Source: Dromiciops gliroides (taxonomy: Eukaryota; Chordata; Mammalia; Microbiotheria; Microbiotheriidae). From it: DNA of 64,000 nt. A program made the position numbers and the translations under genes. The DNA lies in NCBI RefSeq assembly GCF_019393635.1, contig NC_057861.1:358900953-358964952 (forward strand), in the 5' to 3' direction. The notes beneath the pieces were generated by a model. It was given only the letters and a program-made list of their open reading frames with translations. It ran no database searches and was not told where the DNA came from. Of this stretch, positions 21,150-32,149 are shown piece by piece (position 1 is the stretch's first letter; the number at the start of each line of letters is the position of its first letter).

Positions 21150-21500
21150 CCCTGGATATAATAGCTCACCTTTATTTTTGTGGTGCATTTCAACTCTCCA
21201 AGTGCTTTCTTCACAATCCCTTGAGGGTAGTGGTGCCAATGGTAACCCTTATCTTTCTTTTTTTTCTTTCTTTTCCTTTTTTTTTTTATTTTTGCAGGGC
21301 AGTGAGGGTTAAGTGACTTGCCCAGCTAGTGAGTGTCAAGTGTCTGAAGCCAGATTTGAACTCAGGTCCTCCTGAATCCAGGGCTGGTGCTTTATCCACT
21401 ACACCACCTAGCTAGCCCCAACCCTCATTTTTCAAATGAAAAAATAAATAGGGAAGGGAATTGCTGAAGTTCACATAGGGCACAATCTCTGGACTCATGA
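21150..21500 (-). mobile_element. MIR SINE split by a younger SINE
   Basis: The left part 'AATAGCTCACCTTTATTTTT...CTTCACAATCCCTTGAGGG' and the right part 'CATTTTTCAAATGAAAAAAT' are the two halves of an antisense MIR, separated by the SINE at 21265-21415. Confidence 0.55.
21265..21415 (-). mobile_element. tRNA-derived CORE-SINE, antisense, short core deletion
   Basis: Poly(T/C) then GCAGGGCAGTGAGGGTTAAG. A stretch of the core ('GGGTCACA') is missing after GACTTGCCCA. It ends ACCACCTAGCTAGCCCC with an extra TAGC. Confidence 0.92.
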
Positions 21501-21664
21501 TGCCCACAACTGGTATTACCACAATTGGGGCTGCACTGGAATGATTCAGGAACTTCGAGAAACCTGCAGATTGGGGATGTGTGTGGGGGGATGTCATACT
21601 TTCAGAATGGCAGCTCCACTTGCAGTGGGGCAGAGGCAACTTGGTACTCGGGAAGAGAGTGGGA

Positions 21665-21868
21665 AGGTAGCCTGTTGTTTCCAAAGTTATTTTTGTATTG
21701 TTTGCCCTTCATTCTGGAAGAGGACCCTGACATCAGGAGGTGATGTCATGACTTGCAGTGAATTGGGATTTAAGTGAGGGATGGCTGTGCAAGCCTCACT
21801 CCTCCTGAGTCATATGGATCCAATGGCAAGATATACATCTGGATGACTGGAGATGGCCCTGGATATTT
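21665..21868 (-). repeat. Unnamed marsupial interspersed repeat (copy 2 of 3)
   Basis: Reverse complement of the family at 1391-1665 and 45005-45245: 'GAAGAGGACCCTGACATCAG', 'GAGGTGATGTCATGACTTGC' and 'GTGAATTGGGATTTAAGTGA'. It extends further than copy 1 into 'GATGACTGGAGATGGCCCTG'. Orientation is opposite to the other two. Confidence 0.6.
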
Positions 21869-21871
21869 AAG

Positions 21872-21990
21872 GCATTTGGGGTTAAGTGATGCCCAAGATC
21901 ACAGAGCTAGTAAGTATAAAGTGTCTGAGGCTAGATTTTAACTCAGCTTCTCCTGACTCCCAGGGCCAGTACTGTATCCACTTAGTTAAA
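21872..21990 (-). mobile_element. Old tRNA-derived CORE-SINE, antisense
   Basis: 'GGGGTTAAGTGATGCCCAAG', 'ACAGAGCTAGTAAGTATAAA', 'CTCAGCTTCTCCTGACTCCC'. More diverged than neighbouring copies and lacking the tRNA head end. Confidence 0.75.
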
Positions 21991-22079
21991 GCTCCCTTTA
22001 GATGGTACTGCTTCCTTGAGGGTAAGGAGTAAAGATCGAAAGGATGGTAAGAAGGTTTCCATACTAGGTGGTTCAAAGG

Positions 22080-22300
22080 ATAGAATGCTGGTCCTGTAGT
22101 CAGGAAGACCCCAAGTCCAGCTTTAGATACTAGGTGCGTTACTCTGGAATCACTTAATTTGGCCTCAGTTTCCTCAGTTGTAGAATGGGGATAATAATAC
22201 CTATCTCTAAGAGTTGTTGTGAGGGTCAAACGAGGTAACATTTGTAAAGTGCTTAGTACAGTGCCTAGCACATAGTAGGCACTTAAATTGCTTGTTCCCT
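22080..22300 (+). mobile_element. MIR/CORE-SINE, near full length
   Basis: 'GTCCTGTAGTCAGGAAGACC', 'CTCAGTTTCCTCAGTTGTAG', 'GAGTTGTTGTGAGGGTCAAA' and 'GTGCCTAGCACATAGTAGGC' give the complete order through the 3' end. Confidence 0.85.
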
Positions 22301-23179
22301 CTCTTCCCTGCCTCACTTGCACAATTCCACCAATTAGAGATTGAGATGAACAAATCTCTCTTAAAAAAGCTATTCCCCCTCCCCACACACCTTTGCATTA
22401 AATTCTTCCAGCAGATTAGTCAGCTTCGTTTTCTTTAAGAACTTGCTGAAATCTCTTGCACTGAGGAAACTGGAATTTTTGGAGGCAGAAAGGAGGAATA
22501 TAATAAAGTCTTTGGGTCATAGGCTACATTGGAGGCTAGATCTGGTCGGGATGGTGTTGTTTAGGCCTTCAGACAATAAGAGGGCAGCACAAGAACAGAA
22601 GAGGCAAGGCATGAGAGAGCACCCATCATCTGGGTGTTAGCACAAATATTTTTAGGTATCTCCTCTTGCTGGAGGGAAGGAATGTATTCAAGTACCAAAT
22701 CCAATGCTGTAAGCTGACTAAGGTTTCTGATTCTCTCACCGTTTCCCTCAGTTTGACGATTTAGGTACCTTGGACTGGACTTCTTCCTCCCAGAAATCCT
22801 GAAAGGGACTTCCACCTAGTCTTAATTTGTTCCCCTGGAGGGAAGAAATGGGCACAGAGGTGATGGTGGGCAGAACTGTTTAAGGGGGAAGGAAGGACAA
22901 AGTCTTCTCATTTTTGAATTCCTTATGAATAAAAAAGACCTTGAAACTGAAAACTATCCTAATTAGGAGCACTGGGGAAAGTGGGTGAGAGGGTAAATTA
23001 ATAGTCCTTGATACTTAATGAATGTTTTGTTAACCAGGCCATTCAGCTAGCCTTCTCGCTAGGGCCTACTTGTCTTACTGCAAGGGTTTGTAGAACTCCA
23101 TTTTCTCTTCCGAATTCACAGTGATTTGAACTGACTTGGTAATAAATCAGTTCACAGGTATGTATTAAGTGGGCATCCA

Positions 23180-23420
23180 GGAAGCATGGTATATGGCATA
23201 CCTGTCCTGGAGTCAGGAAGACTCATCTTCCTCAGTTCAAATCAGGCCTCAGACATCTAGCTGTGGGACCCTGGGCAAGTCACTTAACCCTGTTTGCCTC
23301 AGTTTCCACATCTGTAAAATGAACTGGAGAAGGAAATGGCAAAGCATTCCAGTATTTTTGCCAAGAAAACTCCATATGGGGTCACAGAGTTGGCCATGAC
23401 TGAAATGACATTAAGTGCTT
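23180..23420 (+). mobile_element. MAR1-type CORE-SINE with RTE-like tail
   Basis: tRNA/CORE part '..CCTGGGCAAGTCACTTAACC' is followed by 'TGTAAAATGAACTGGAGAAG', 'CAAAGCATTCCAGTATTTTT' and 'CATATGGGGTCACAGAGTTG'. That tail is the RTE/BovB-type 3' end also used by BovB-driven SINEs in other mammals. A second, interrupted copy is at 34677-35095. Confidence 0.8.
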
Positions 23421-23822
23421 ACTATACCTTAAGAACTGGGGATTCAAACACCAAAGTAGAAATAGGTCCTGCCATCACTGTGCTTTTTGTTGGTATCTGC
23501 ACATCTCTAGGTATATCAAAGATACATGCAAAACAGATAGTGGAACATAGGATTTGAAAACAGTGTAACTTGTTAATTCCTTTATTTTGTTTTATATACT
23601 TGGATTTGGGGGCTTCTAGAAATTATATCAATAGTCAAAAGCTTAGTGAGTTTGAAAAACAGGGTCTTGCATAGTTTGGATGATGGAGGTGCTAACATTT
23701 GGAAAAATTATCAACTGGAATCTGCCATTACTACCTTCCCTTGGCAGGCCTCTGAGAATGCATATCAATTCCTGTGGAAACTTATTTTCCTAATGCTTGT
23801 CTGATGTTAATAATTGTACCTT

Positions 23823-23968
23823 GGGGCATCTAGGTGGTGCAGTGGATAAAGCACCAGCCCTGGATTCAGGAGGACCTGAGTTCAAATCCGGCCTCAGACA
23901 CTTGACATTTACTAGCTGTGTGACCTTGGGCAAGTCACTTAACCTTCATTGCCCCGCCCCCCCCAAAT
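23823..23968 (+). mobile_element. tRNA-derived CORE-SINE, first of an inverted pair
   Basis: Full length. The 5' flank GTTAATAATTGTACCTT (23806-23822) is repeated as GTTAATAATTGTACC at 23969-23983. The tail is C-rich rather than A-rich. Confidence 0.96.
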
Positions 23969-23983
23969 GTTAATAATTGTACC

Positions 23984-24143
23984 GTTTTTGGTTTTGTTTT
24001 GTTTTTTTGTGGGGCAATGAGGGTTAAGTGACTTGCCCAGGGTCACATAGCTGGTAAGTGTCAAGTGTCTAAGGCCGGATTTGAACTCAGGTCCTCCTGA
24101 ATCCAGGGCTGATGTTTTATCCACTGCACCACCTAGCTTCCCC
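23984..24143 (-). mobile_element. tRNA-derived CORE-SINE, second of an inverted pair
   Basis: Antisense full-length copy placed directly at the end of the neighbour's target duplication. TAATTGTACC occurs a third time at 24144-24153. The two SINEs could fold into a long hairpin. Confidence 0.96.
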
Positions 24144-24322
24144 ATAATTGTACCTTATACAAGCTTATGAGAATAAAGGGGTGGGTAGTATTTAACACGA
24201 CCAGGATGAAGCAGAAAACAATAGTCCAGGCTTACAGATTTAGCTATCCCCATGCAACCCTACAAACTGTACCAGCACATGTTTCCCAAAACAGAGTAGC
24301 CAACGTTCTATAATATTAAATT

Positions 24323-24479
24323 AGGGCAGCTAGGTGGCACAGTGGATAAAGCACCGGCCCTGAATTCAGGAGGACCTAAGTTCAAATCTGGCCTCAGACA
24401 CTTGACACTTACTAGCTGTGTGACCCTGGGCAAGTCATTTAACCCTCATTGCCCCACAAAAATAATAATAATAAAATAG
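24323..24479 (+). mobile_element. tRNA-derived CORE-SINE
   Basis: Full length with (AAT)n tail and perfect 11-bp duplication AATATTAAATT at 24312-24322 and 24480-24490. Confidence 0.96.
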
Positions 24480-24490
24480 AATATTAAATT

Positions 24491-25180
24491 TATGAAAGGC
24501 AGAATGGAAGTAGACAAAGTAGAACTTTTTTCACACTCCTGTTTTTTCTATGTTGGTTAATAGCCATGAAAGTCATTACATTTGACTTGTAAGGGTATCT
24601 AATGCATTTGTGTTCTGAAAGATAGAAAGATAATGAATAATTGGAAATGAAAACAATCATGGATGGTTTTATTTCCCCAAAAAAGAAAATCAAGAGGATA
24701 GCAATATCTACTGAAACATCTGTTCTCATATCTTTGTAATCTCTAGGAAGATGATATGTTAAAGTTATATAAATGTATGGTATATAAAGGTATTTTAATA
24801 CCTGATTATTAAAGGTATCTTTTCTCATAATATGAGATGCAAAAGTGAGATTTTAGAAATTATTTTCTCCAGCAGACCAGTCTTTGCAATCATAATGGAC
24901 ACTTTATAGAGTATGTAAGGTTTCACTGTATTTATTGTTTGTGGATCATAAAATCATTTATTTTGGTGAGATAAAATGCAACTGATCTTCAGGCAACCCC
25001 TGTGTCCTTTGACTATTAGAGGTAGAAGTAAAGGAAATGTGAAATATTAAGTTCATACCATATTTGTACAGTATACATGATTTTGCTATACCAAGGGAGA
25101 CATCAAACTGGAATTTGCACATCAAAGGCGTTTGCCACTGCCATGTCTAATAATACAAATGGAGGAGGACTTCCCTCTAG
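24491..25180. other. Intergenic, nothing recognised
   Basis: AT-rich. The antisense open frame at 24490-24828 is lysine/isoleucine-rich low-complexity translation without known similarity. Confidence 0.55.
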
Positions 25181-25182
25181 TC

Positions 25183-25507
25183 TAGGGGTTCTTGGTCTGT
25201 AAACTTAAAAAAAATTTTATAACTATTTCAATGTAATTAGTTTTCTTTGCAATCATATATATATGCACATGAATCATATTTATACATACATGAATCACAC
25301 ATACACATATGAATCACATACACATGAGTCAGATATATAATTCCAAAGGAAACCAATTATGTTGAAATAGTTATCAAAAATTTATATATAACACATTTTT
25401 TTATTTTATATATATATATAATACAATTAAAAAGATTATTCTGAGAAGGGGTCCATCCACTCTACCAGATTGCCAAAGGATGATACAAAAAAGGTGAAGA
25501 ACCCCTG
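25183..25507 (+). mobile_element. hAT-like nonautonomous DNA transposon
   Basis: Inverted ends 'TAGGGGTTCTTGGTC' and 'GGTGAAGAACCCCTG'. Flanks 'CTCTAGTC' and 'CTCTGGAT' are a decayed 8-bp duplication resembling the hAT target preference around TCTAGA. The middle is expanded by AT/AC-rich microsatellite (about 25252-25335 and 25385-25425). No transposase. Confidence 0.65.
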
Positions 25508-25559
25508 CTCTGGATGGTAAATCCTCTACCTATTTGTGTGTGATATTGTGCTACTTATA

Positions 25560-26300
25560 TCAAGTCCCCAAATATTACAGAACCTCCTCCAGAGAGATCT
25601 ATGGCCTCACAAACGAGATTAGCCTAATAATCTACGGGAAAAGAAAATAGATTAAAAAAAGCTTCTTGTCCAGACTATGACATGCAGTCGGATAGGTGAT
25701 GAAGTGAGATGGTTCATTAGTACAGATGCTGTAGATTGAAAATGAGCTGAGTCCCTAGTGGAAGAAGGTGAAGATAGTGGGATGAGTTTTGTCTTGGAAA
25801 TTGCACAGTGCATTTAATGATCACAATGATCAAACATCCATCTTTTAAAGTACCAAATATTTTTCTAGTTACACTATATAATGGTAAATTGTGGAACACC
25901 ACTATCTCAAAATAATAAAAAATACCAGTGACCCTAAGGTCAATGGAGAGAAGCATGGTGAATGCCATTAGGTTTCAGCATATTATAAGGGACAACTTTT
26001 GAACAAGAAGTGGCATAAAAGATAATCCTCTGTGAGATGTACAATCAGAGAAAGAGATGGGCTGGTCCTATAGCAAGAATGTGCCCATATGATGTCAGAA
26101 AATATAGAAGATATAGAGGAAAACCTTCAGATAATTGAGTAGATCAACTATAGAGAATTTATAGAAGGGCAAAGACAAGAATTTCATTGGATGGAAGGTA
26201 TGGATAGGTTTTGATCTGTACTTTCAGAGGGGGTGCTCTCATCAATGAAACTACAATTCCACTGAAGTATTTGAAATCCTCCTATTCCTTGAAATCTGAG
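25560..26300 (+). mobile_element. Probable RTE-type LINE fragment
   Basis: A conceptual reading near 26040-26090 gives '..IREREMGWSYSKNV', similar in layout to the basic 'R-R-R-WAGH-ARM' C-terminal motif of RTE/BovB ORF2, followed by '..RQEFHWMEGMDRF'. Stops interrupt it throughout. The identification is by motif memory only. Confidence 0.35.
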
Positions 26301-26379
26301 CATTGGTTAGTCTTAGGTTGAGATTTATCAGTGTTTTGTGATACACTGTTCTGATAGGAAGAAGAATACAATGAAGCCA

Positions 26380-26560
26380 ATAATAAAGATCAGAGCGCTT
26401 GATTTGGAGTCAGGACCTGAATTAGAATGGACTCTTGCCATCTTAATTAATGTGTCTGGGAATCAGTTTCTTCATCTGTAAAATGAGGAGGTTGGACCAA
26501 GCGATTGCTAAAGTGTCTTTTAACTCATGCCTAGGAATTCAGGGAAGGCAACTGAACAAA
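26380..26560 (+). mobile_element. MIR SINE
   Basis: 'GATTTGGAGTCAGGACCTGA', 'GTCTGGGAATCAGTTTCTTC' and 'TCTGTAAAATGAGGAGGTTG' in MIR order. Confidence 0.65.
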
Positions 26561-26969
26561 CACCAGAATTTTCTGATATCCTGTCTTTCCCCTGTGGTTG
26601 ACAGGTATCTCTATAATCAAAGAATTTTCCACAGAAACATTTCCTTTTCTCATGTTTAATGCCTCTATTATACAGAAAAAAAAATGTAAACATAGTAGAT
26701 CTAAATAAAAGTCCAAAGCTCACATTTCCTTTACCTCTGCCTCTAATAGTCAGAGGAGCTGGGGGTTGCCTGAAAAGGTGTCCATTCTTAAAGTGGAATC
26801 CTAAGGAGCACTGTGAGGTGCTTATCAAAACTAGAGGGAGAAATCAAGAATGTTTCTCTTTGTCAGGACAGGGAAAGTAAGAGTTAGGTGTAGCTACGGT
26901 CATGCAGGACAAAGGTTCCTATTTTCATTCCAACCCATTCGAGTGTTGTTGTTTTTTAACGAAAGAAAA

Positions 26970-28680
26970 ATTATTGATGACTTTTGTTTCTGTGCCACAA
27001 TCATTTCCCTTTAATAGTGCCTTTACCACTGAATCCTCACTCGTAATTTAGAACAATATTTCAGCAAGACCAACCATGCACTTATTGTATCTGACAGCTT
27101 ATATTACATTCTATGTCTATAATCTTTCACTTCTCTACTAAGAAGATATGTTTTTAATGATCTGTTCTCCATGACTAAGACTGGCAGTTACACTGGATCA
27201 GAGATGATCTGCCTTTTGGTGATGTTTTTCCTTTACATTATTGTGGTCAATGTACATTGTTCTCTCAGGTTTAGTTTGCTCTATACCAATTCATACAAGT
27301 CTTCTCATGTTTTCCTCAATTCTTAACATTTGTCATTACAGCATCATGTTTCATTACAATTGTATGCAAAAATTTGTTGAGCTATTCCATGATTGAAGCA
27401 CAATCATTTTGTTTCCAGATTTTTCCCCCCTACTATAAAAAGTACTGCTCTAAGTATTTTGGTATACATAGGTCCTTTTCTGACTTTGAACTCCTTGGGT
27501 GGGTTGTTTAATAGTGGGGTTTTTGGATCAAAAATTATAGACAATTGAATGACTTTTCTCCCATAATTCCTAGCTGTTTTCCAGAATTGTTGCTATAATT
27601 CACAATGCCACTAATAATATAATAGTGTGCCTGCTTTCCCATAGCCTCTCAATGTCTATCTTTTATCATCTTTGCCAACTGAGAGATGAAGTGAAACTTC
27701 ACCATTATTTTGGTTTGACTTTTTCTTATTATTAGCGGTTTGAAGCAGTCTTTCAGATAGTGGCTGACATTTTACAATTCTTTTGAAAACTGTTAATAGA
27801 ATTTGACTATTTATCTACTGGGGAATGGGCCTTGGTCATATATTTCTGTCAGTTCCCTATATACCTTGCATATCACAGTCTTATTAGAACTATGTTATAC
27901 AAAGTTCTCCCTCCACTCCTTCCCTTGTATGCAATCAGTAGTTTCTAGCTGCATTGGTTTAGTTCACACAGCCATGTTTTATGTAATCAAAATTGTCTGT
28001 TTCATCTTTTATAATTACTATTTTCCTTTGCTTGGTAAGAATCCCCCCTACCCACCAACCCCACCAGGCATTCTTACCTCCTTTGGATCTCTTACAATTT
28101 TTTGTTATGTGTCTTGAAAAATATTTGTCATATATCCATTTGGAGCTTGATATGGTGTATGGTGCTGGTCTAACCCAATTTCTTTCAAACTACTTTCTAT
28201 TTTTCCCAGAAATTCTTAACAAATTAGAGATTTCTTTCCCCTTAGTTTGTATTCTTGTATTTCTTGAATACTGAATTACTGGATTCAATTGCTTCTGAGT
28301 CTTACATATCTAGTTTTTTTCCATTGATCAACTTTTTTGTTTTTAAATCAGTATCAAATTATTTTGATGACTATTGTTTCATAATTTGAAATCTCTTACT
28401 ACTGCTATGCCCCCTTCATTCCTGCCTTTAAGATTCTAGATGCTTTATTATTACTTTACCTACTCAATAACAATTGATTGATATAACACTAAATCTGTTT
28501 ATTTAAATTATATATACACATATATACGTACATATATATTATGTATCATATTGGCAGTTTCTGCCCTTAAACAATGAATGTCTGTGTTCTCTCCAAGTCT
28601 TCTTGGTGTTTTTTCTCTAAAGATCATTTTATAGTTGTAATTCTAGAATCCCAAATATATTTTAGATTACGTTAACTCAC
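26970..28680 (-). mobile_element. Ancient L1 LINE, 3' part of ORF2 and 3' UTR, antisense
   Basis: On the + strand the order is the L1 antisense signature: 'ACCAATTCATACAAGTCTTC', 'CCAGATTTTTCCCCCCTACT', 'TTTTGGATCAAAAATTATAG', 'TTTATCTACTGGGGAATGGG', 'GTCAGTTCCCTATATACCTT', then 'ATTTCTTTCAAACTACTTTC', 'AATCAGTATCAAATTATTTT', 'GATGACTATTGTTTCATAAT' and 'TTTTTTCTCTAAAGATCATT'. It is strongly diverged, with no open frame. It is much older than the SINEs. Confidence 0.7.
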
Positions 28681-28699
28681 AGCTATTAAATGTATGGAT

Positions 28700-28875
28700 A
28701 CAAGGAAATGCAAAAAAAAAAAAAATTCCTAGCCTCCCAAACCCCCAATTCCCCTCTAACCCCCCAAAAGTTATTGTTCTTAAATTGCTCCTGGTCTAAT
28801 GGTGGAGACAACATGTAAATAAACCATTTTACAACTATATATGGCAATTAGAGATAATCAATTTAGGAAGGGCAT
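28700..28875 (+). repeat. Old interspersed repeat (same family as 7135-7300)
   Basis: 'TGGTCTAATGGTGGAGACAA', 'CATGTAAATAAACCATTTTA' and 'AATTTAGGAAGGGCATTAAC' line up with 15610-15960. The LTR at 28881 begins right after it. Confidence 0.55.
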
Positions 28876-28880
28876 TAACA

Positions 28881-29432
28881 TTGTAAGGGCCCGAATTTAG
28901 TATGGAAGAGTTAAGTGAGCAGTCATTGTAGTATTGGGGCAAGAAAGGAAGCTGCCTCTTTCAAAAAACAAAACAGGTTTATTAATGGGAATAAATTTAA
29001 AGCATAAGTGAGGTTAATAGAGCTAGGAACAATGTCTAAATCTCTGGGGTAAAAAGGCCCCAGGCACCCCAAACCTGCCTCCAGCCCAGCTAGCTTTGTC
29101 TCAAAAACACAAACCAACACCCGAAATCTGTAACTCTAAGGAGAATTAGCTGTGTAGTCTCTTCTGGTTTTTGTCCAAAGGTCAAACACCAGCAGCTCTT
29201 CTAACTGCCTGCCTTCCTTCTCCATTTCCCTCTGAACACTCTCCTAACTGCCTCTAACTCTAACTGCCTCTCAGAAACTCCCCTCACCCTCTTCCTCCAA
29301 CTGCCCTCTAACTGACTCTCCCACAGGGAGGGGTAGTTCTTAGTTATGCTGAGTCTCCAATTGGCTCAGCACACCCACATGGGCTGTCCCCATTATAATC
29401 TGGCCAGGCCCATGTGGGTGTGGGGGAGGTAG
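28881..29432 (-). mobile_element. Probable solo LTR of an endogenous retrovirus
   Basis: Read on the - strand, this about 550-bp block has a CT/GA-rich promoter-like half, then AATAAA ('CCATTAATAAACCTG', about 28977-28991 on +) and an end ...CGGGCCCTTACA. The 7-mer ATTAACA borders it on both sides (28874-28880 and 29433-29439), a candidate target duplication though slightly long for a retrovirus. No internal viral genes are next to it. It is an old fossil, younger than the repeat it adjoins. Family not determined. Confidence 0.5.
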
Positions 29433-29529
29433 ATTAACAAGAGATTGTAATCAAATAATGAAATTTCAAAGTTCATGAAAATGGAAATGGAACATTTGGT
29501 TATTGATGGCAAGATCAAGAGTACAACCA

Positions 29530-29685
29530 ATCGGGGGCAGCTAGATGGCGCAGTGGATAGAGCACTGGCCCTCCTGGAGTCAGGAGTACCTGAGTTCAAA
29601 TCCGGCCTCAGACACTTAACACTTATAGCTGTGTGACCCTGGGCAAGTCACTTAACCCAATTGCCTCACTAAAAAAAAAAAAGAG
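29530..29685 (+). mobile_element. tRNA-derived CORE-SINE
   Basis: Full length with perfect 12-bp duplication AGAGTACAACCA at 29518-29529 and 29686-29697. Confidence 0.96.
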
Positions 29686-29699
29686 AGAGTACAACCATC

Positions 29700-30194
29700 T
29701 CTGTCTTTAGCTGAAGTGGGGTAGACAAGTTGATCACAGAAAAGGAGCAAGTTGAAGAGTTGGGGTTAAGGTGTTGGAGAAAGTATCTCTATGAATATTG
29801 AAATCCTGAGGTAGGAGTACAAAAGTTGGGGAGGAAAGACTGTGAACCAAGCCCTGAAGTTATTGAGAAAGTCATTGAGGAAAGGAGTCATAGAACTCAG
29901 TAGATAACAGCTACCTGAATCTTGAGTAATTAATATGGATTGAGCAAACCACAAAGGTAGAAAAGTTACTGAATGGTGATAGAGGGGAGACTTGAAAATG
30001 TCAGTGGGGAGTGAGGATTATTTTAAATCCCCCGCCATAATCAGTTGGGGTGGAATGAATGAAAGTGCAATCAGGGCTAGAAAGAGTGGTGAGGGAGGCT
30101 AGTCCGCCAGAAGGGAGCCAGGTCTCAGAGCCAGAAGATGGGCGTGAAGAAGGAAAAAGAATTAAGGTGAAAGTTACTTTGTTACACATATATT
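29700..30194. other. Intergenic, possible old repeat, nothing named
   Basis: GA-rich sequence with no open frame of interest. It runs directly into the L2 at 30195 and may be part of an older element upstream of it. Confidence 0.4.
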
Positions 30195-31205
30195 TAATTA
30201 ACCATCTCTTTCCTGATGATTCTCAAATCTGCTTGTCCTGCCCCAACCTTTCTACTGACCTCCAATCTTGCATCTCCCACCACCTTTCATACTCTACAAA
30301 CTGGATATTCAGTAGATGTTTTAAACTCAGCGGTCTACAAAACAACTCATTATCTTTCCCCTTAAGCCCTCCCATTCTCTCCAATTTTCCTATTACTGTA
30401 GAGGATAATACCATCCTCCCAGTCCCTCAGGTTTGAAACTTAGTTGTTGCCATGAACACCTCACTATGTCTCATCCCCCAGTCAATCTGTGGCCAAGGCC
30501 TATTGATTTTAGCTTTGCAGAATCTCTCACACATCTCCTTTGATACTGCCATCACCCTAATACAGGTCCTGATCACTTCATATGTGAACTATTGAAATAG
30601 CCTATTGGTGGGTCTGTCTGTTTGTCTCAAGTTTCACCCCACTCCAATCCATCCTCCATTCAGCAACTAAAGTGATTTTCCAAAAGTTCAGGTCCAACCA
30701 TATCACTCCCCTACTCAATAAACTCCGGTGGCTTTCACCTTTAGTATCAAAGAGAAAATCTTCAGCTTGGTATTTAAAGCCCTTCATAACCTCTCCAATC
30801 TTGCCAGTCTTTTTACACCTTATCCTGCCCCCTTCCTATATATTCTTTGATCTAGTGACATTGGCCTTCTTGCTGGTCTAGGAACAAGAGGCTCCATCTC
30901 TTAGCCCTATGCATTTTCTCTGCTATCTCTCATGCCTGGAATGCCCTTCCCTCCTTATTTTAGGCTACTGGCTTCTGTGGCTTCTTTTAAATCCAACTAA
31001 AATCCCATGTGCTACAGGAAGTCATTCTCAAACTCTCCTAATTCTAGTACCTTGCCTGTTTATTACTTCCTATTTATCCTGTATATAACTTCCTTTGTAT
31101 ATATGTTTGTTCATTGTCTACCACCATTAGAGTGGGAGCTCCTTGAGGGCAGGGACTCTGTTTCACCTCTTTTTTATGCCTGGCACTTAGCACAGTGCCT
31201 TTAAA
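30195..31205 (+). mobile_element. L2 LINE, about 1 kb of ORF2 3' part plus 3' terminus
   Basis: The conceptual frame near 30215 reads 'DDSQICLSCPNLSTDLQS', the L2 YADDSQIYLS motif and its neighbour. It then continues in L2 order through 'ACTATTGAAATAGCCTATTG', 'CCAACCATATCACTCCCCTA', 'TATTTAAAGCCCTTCATAAC', 'AGTGGGAGCTCCTTGAGGGC' and 'AGCACAGTGCC'. It is the longest L2 in the window, interrupted by stops and without a complete ORF. The open frame 30059-30436 covers only its start. Confidence 0.8.
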
Positions 31206-31739
31206 AATTTTTTGGCCTCATAGCCACATAGCCTCTTTATTCTTGTTGGTGACCTTTGGCCATGGGTCTGACTCCAGTGATGGCCAGGGAGGCCTACACC
31301 AATCCTTTATTTCCCTCTCTTTAGTCCTATTTCTCCCCCTTCCCAGATAAAATGAGGGTTCCACCCCAGGGAGGATCCATCTGCCTATGCCAGGCCTGTC
31401 CCATAAGTTCCACAGAGGGGTAACATCTGGCTAGACCTGGCAAGGTTCTACCATCCCAGCTGTGCATGGGATCATGCCTGTTACTGGAGGGAACACTAGT
31501 CAAATGGCCTGGCTTTATAAGGCAGAGATGAAGATTGGAGAAAGATATGAGGGAAAAAAGATGGGAAATAAGATAGATAAACATGGAGTGGTAAACAGTC
31601 AAGTCACAAGAGACAAGAAGCAACAAAGACTGACAGAGACGCCAAAAGGTAGAGAGAAGCTATCTGGGCTGGAGAGAGGCATAGAGAACACACACAGCAG
31701 AGAACAAAAGAAAACTCAAAATGAAGCACAGAAAAGCAG

Positions 31740-31905
31740 GGTAGCTTTGAGAATGATGTGTCGTATTTATTACATGGTTTTTCAAAAGAAGTGAATAGTG
31801 TGAAATGGAGATTTCATGGTTTCATATTGAATCTTCTTTTTGTGTTCTGTGTATGTGGAAATATTTTTGTCTTTTTGTATTTGAGTTAGAAATAAATGAA
31901 GAATT
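31740..31905 (+). repeat. Poly(A)-ending unnamed insertion
   Basis: A unit ending 'AGAAATAAATGAAGAATTAAAAAAAAG', i.e. AATAAA followed by an A-run (written in part: AATAAATGAAGAATT), looks like the 3' end of a retroposed sequence. Family unknown and the 5' end is uncertain. Confidence 0.3.
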
Positions 31906-32149
31906 AAAAAAAAGAAAAAACAGAAGTAGGGCTTTACTATGAAAACAAAGAAGAAACAGGACCTGGAGAGACAGAAGAATGTCAACTCAAGAGATGAGAG
32001 AGTAAAAGAATTAATAGAGAAAGAACAGAAAAAAGGATTTGGAACTAGTTCACTAGTATAGTTTTTCCAATAGAGGAAGTAGTTGGACCCTCTAGGGAAG
32101 AAGCAGATGGTCATTCTTAAAACACTGATAATGTGAATACATATATGTT

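Noticed and set aside
26520-26828. 102-codon antisense open frame with a Phe-rich stretch
   Set aside because: Overlaps a MIR and has a competing frame on both strands. No domain recognised.
31462-32114. Open frames of about 110 codons on both strands
   Set aside because: Lys/Glu-rich and Phe-rich low-complexity translation over repeat-derived DNA. No similarity known to me.
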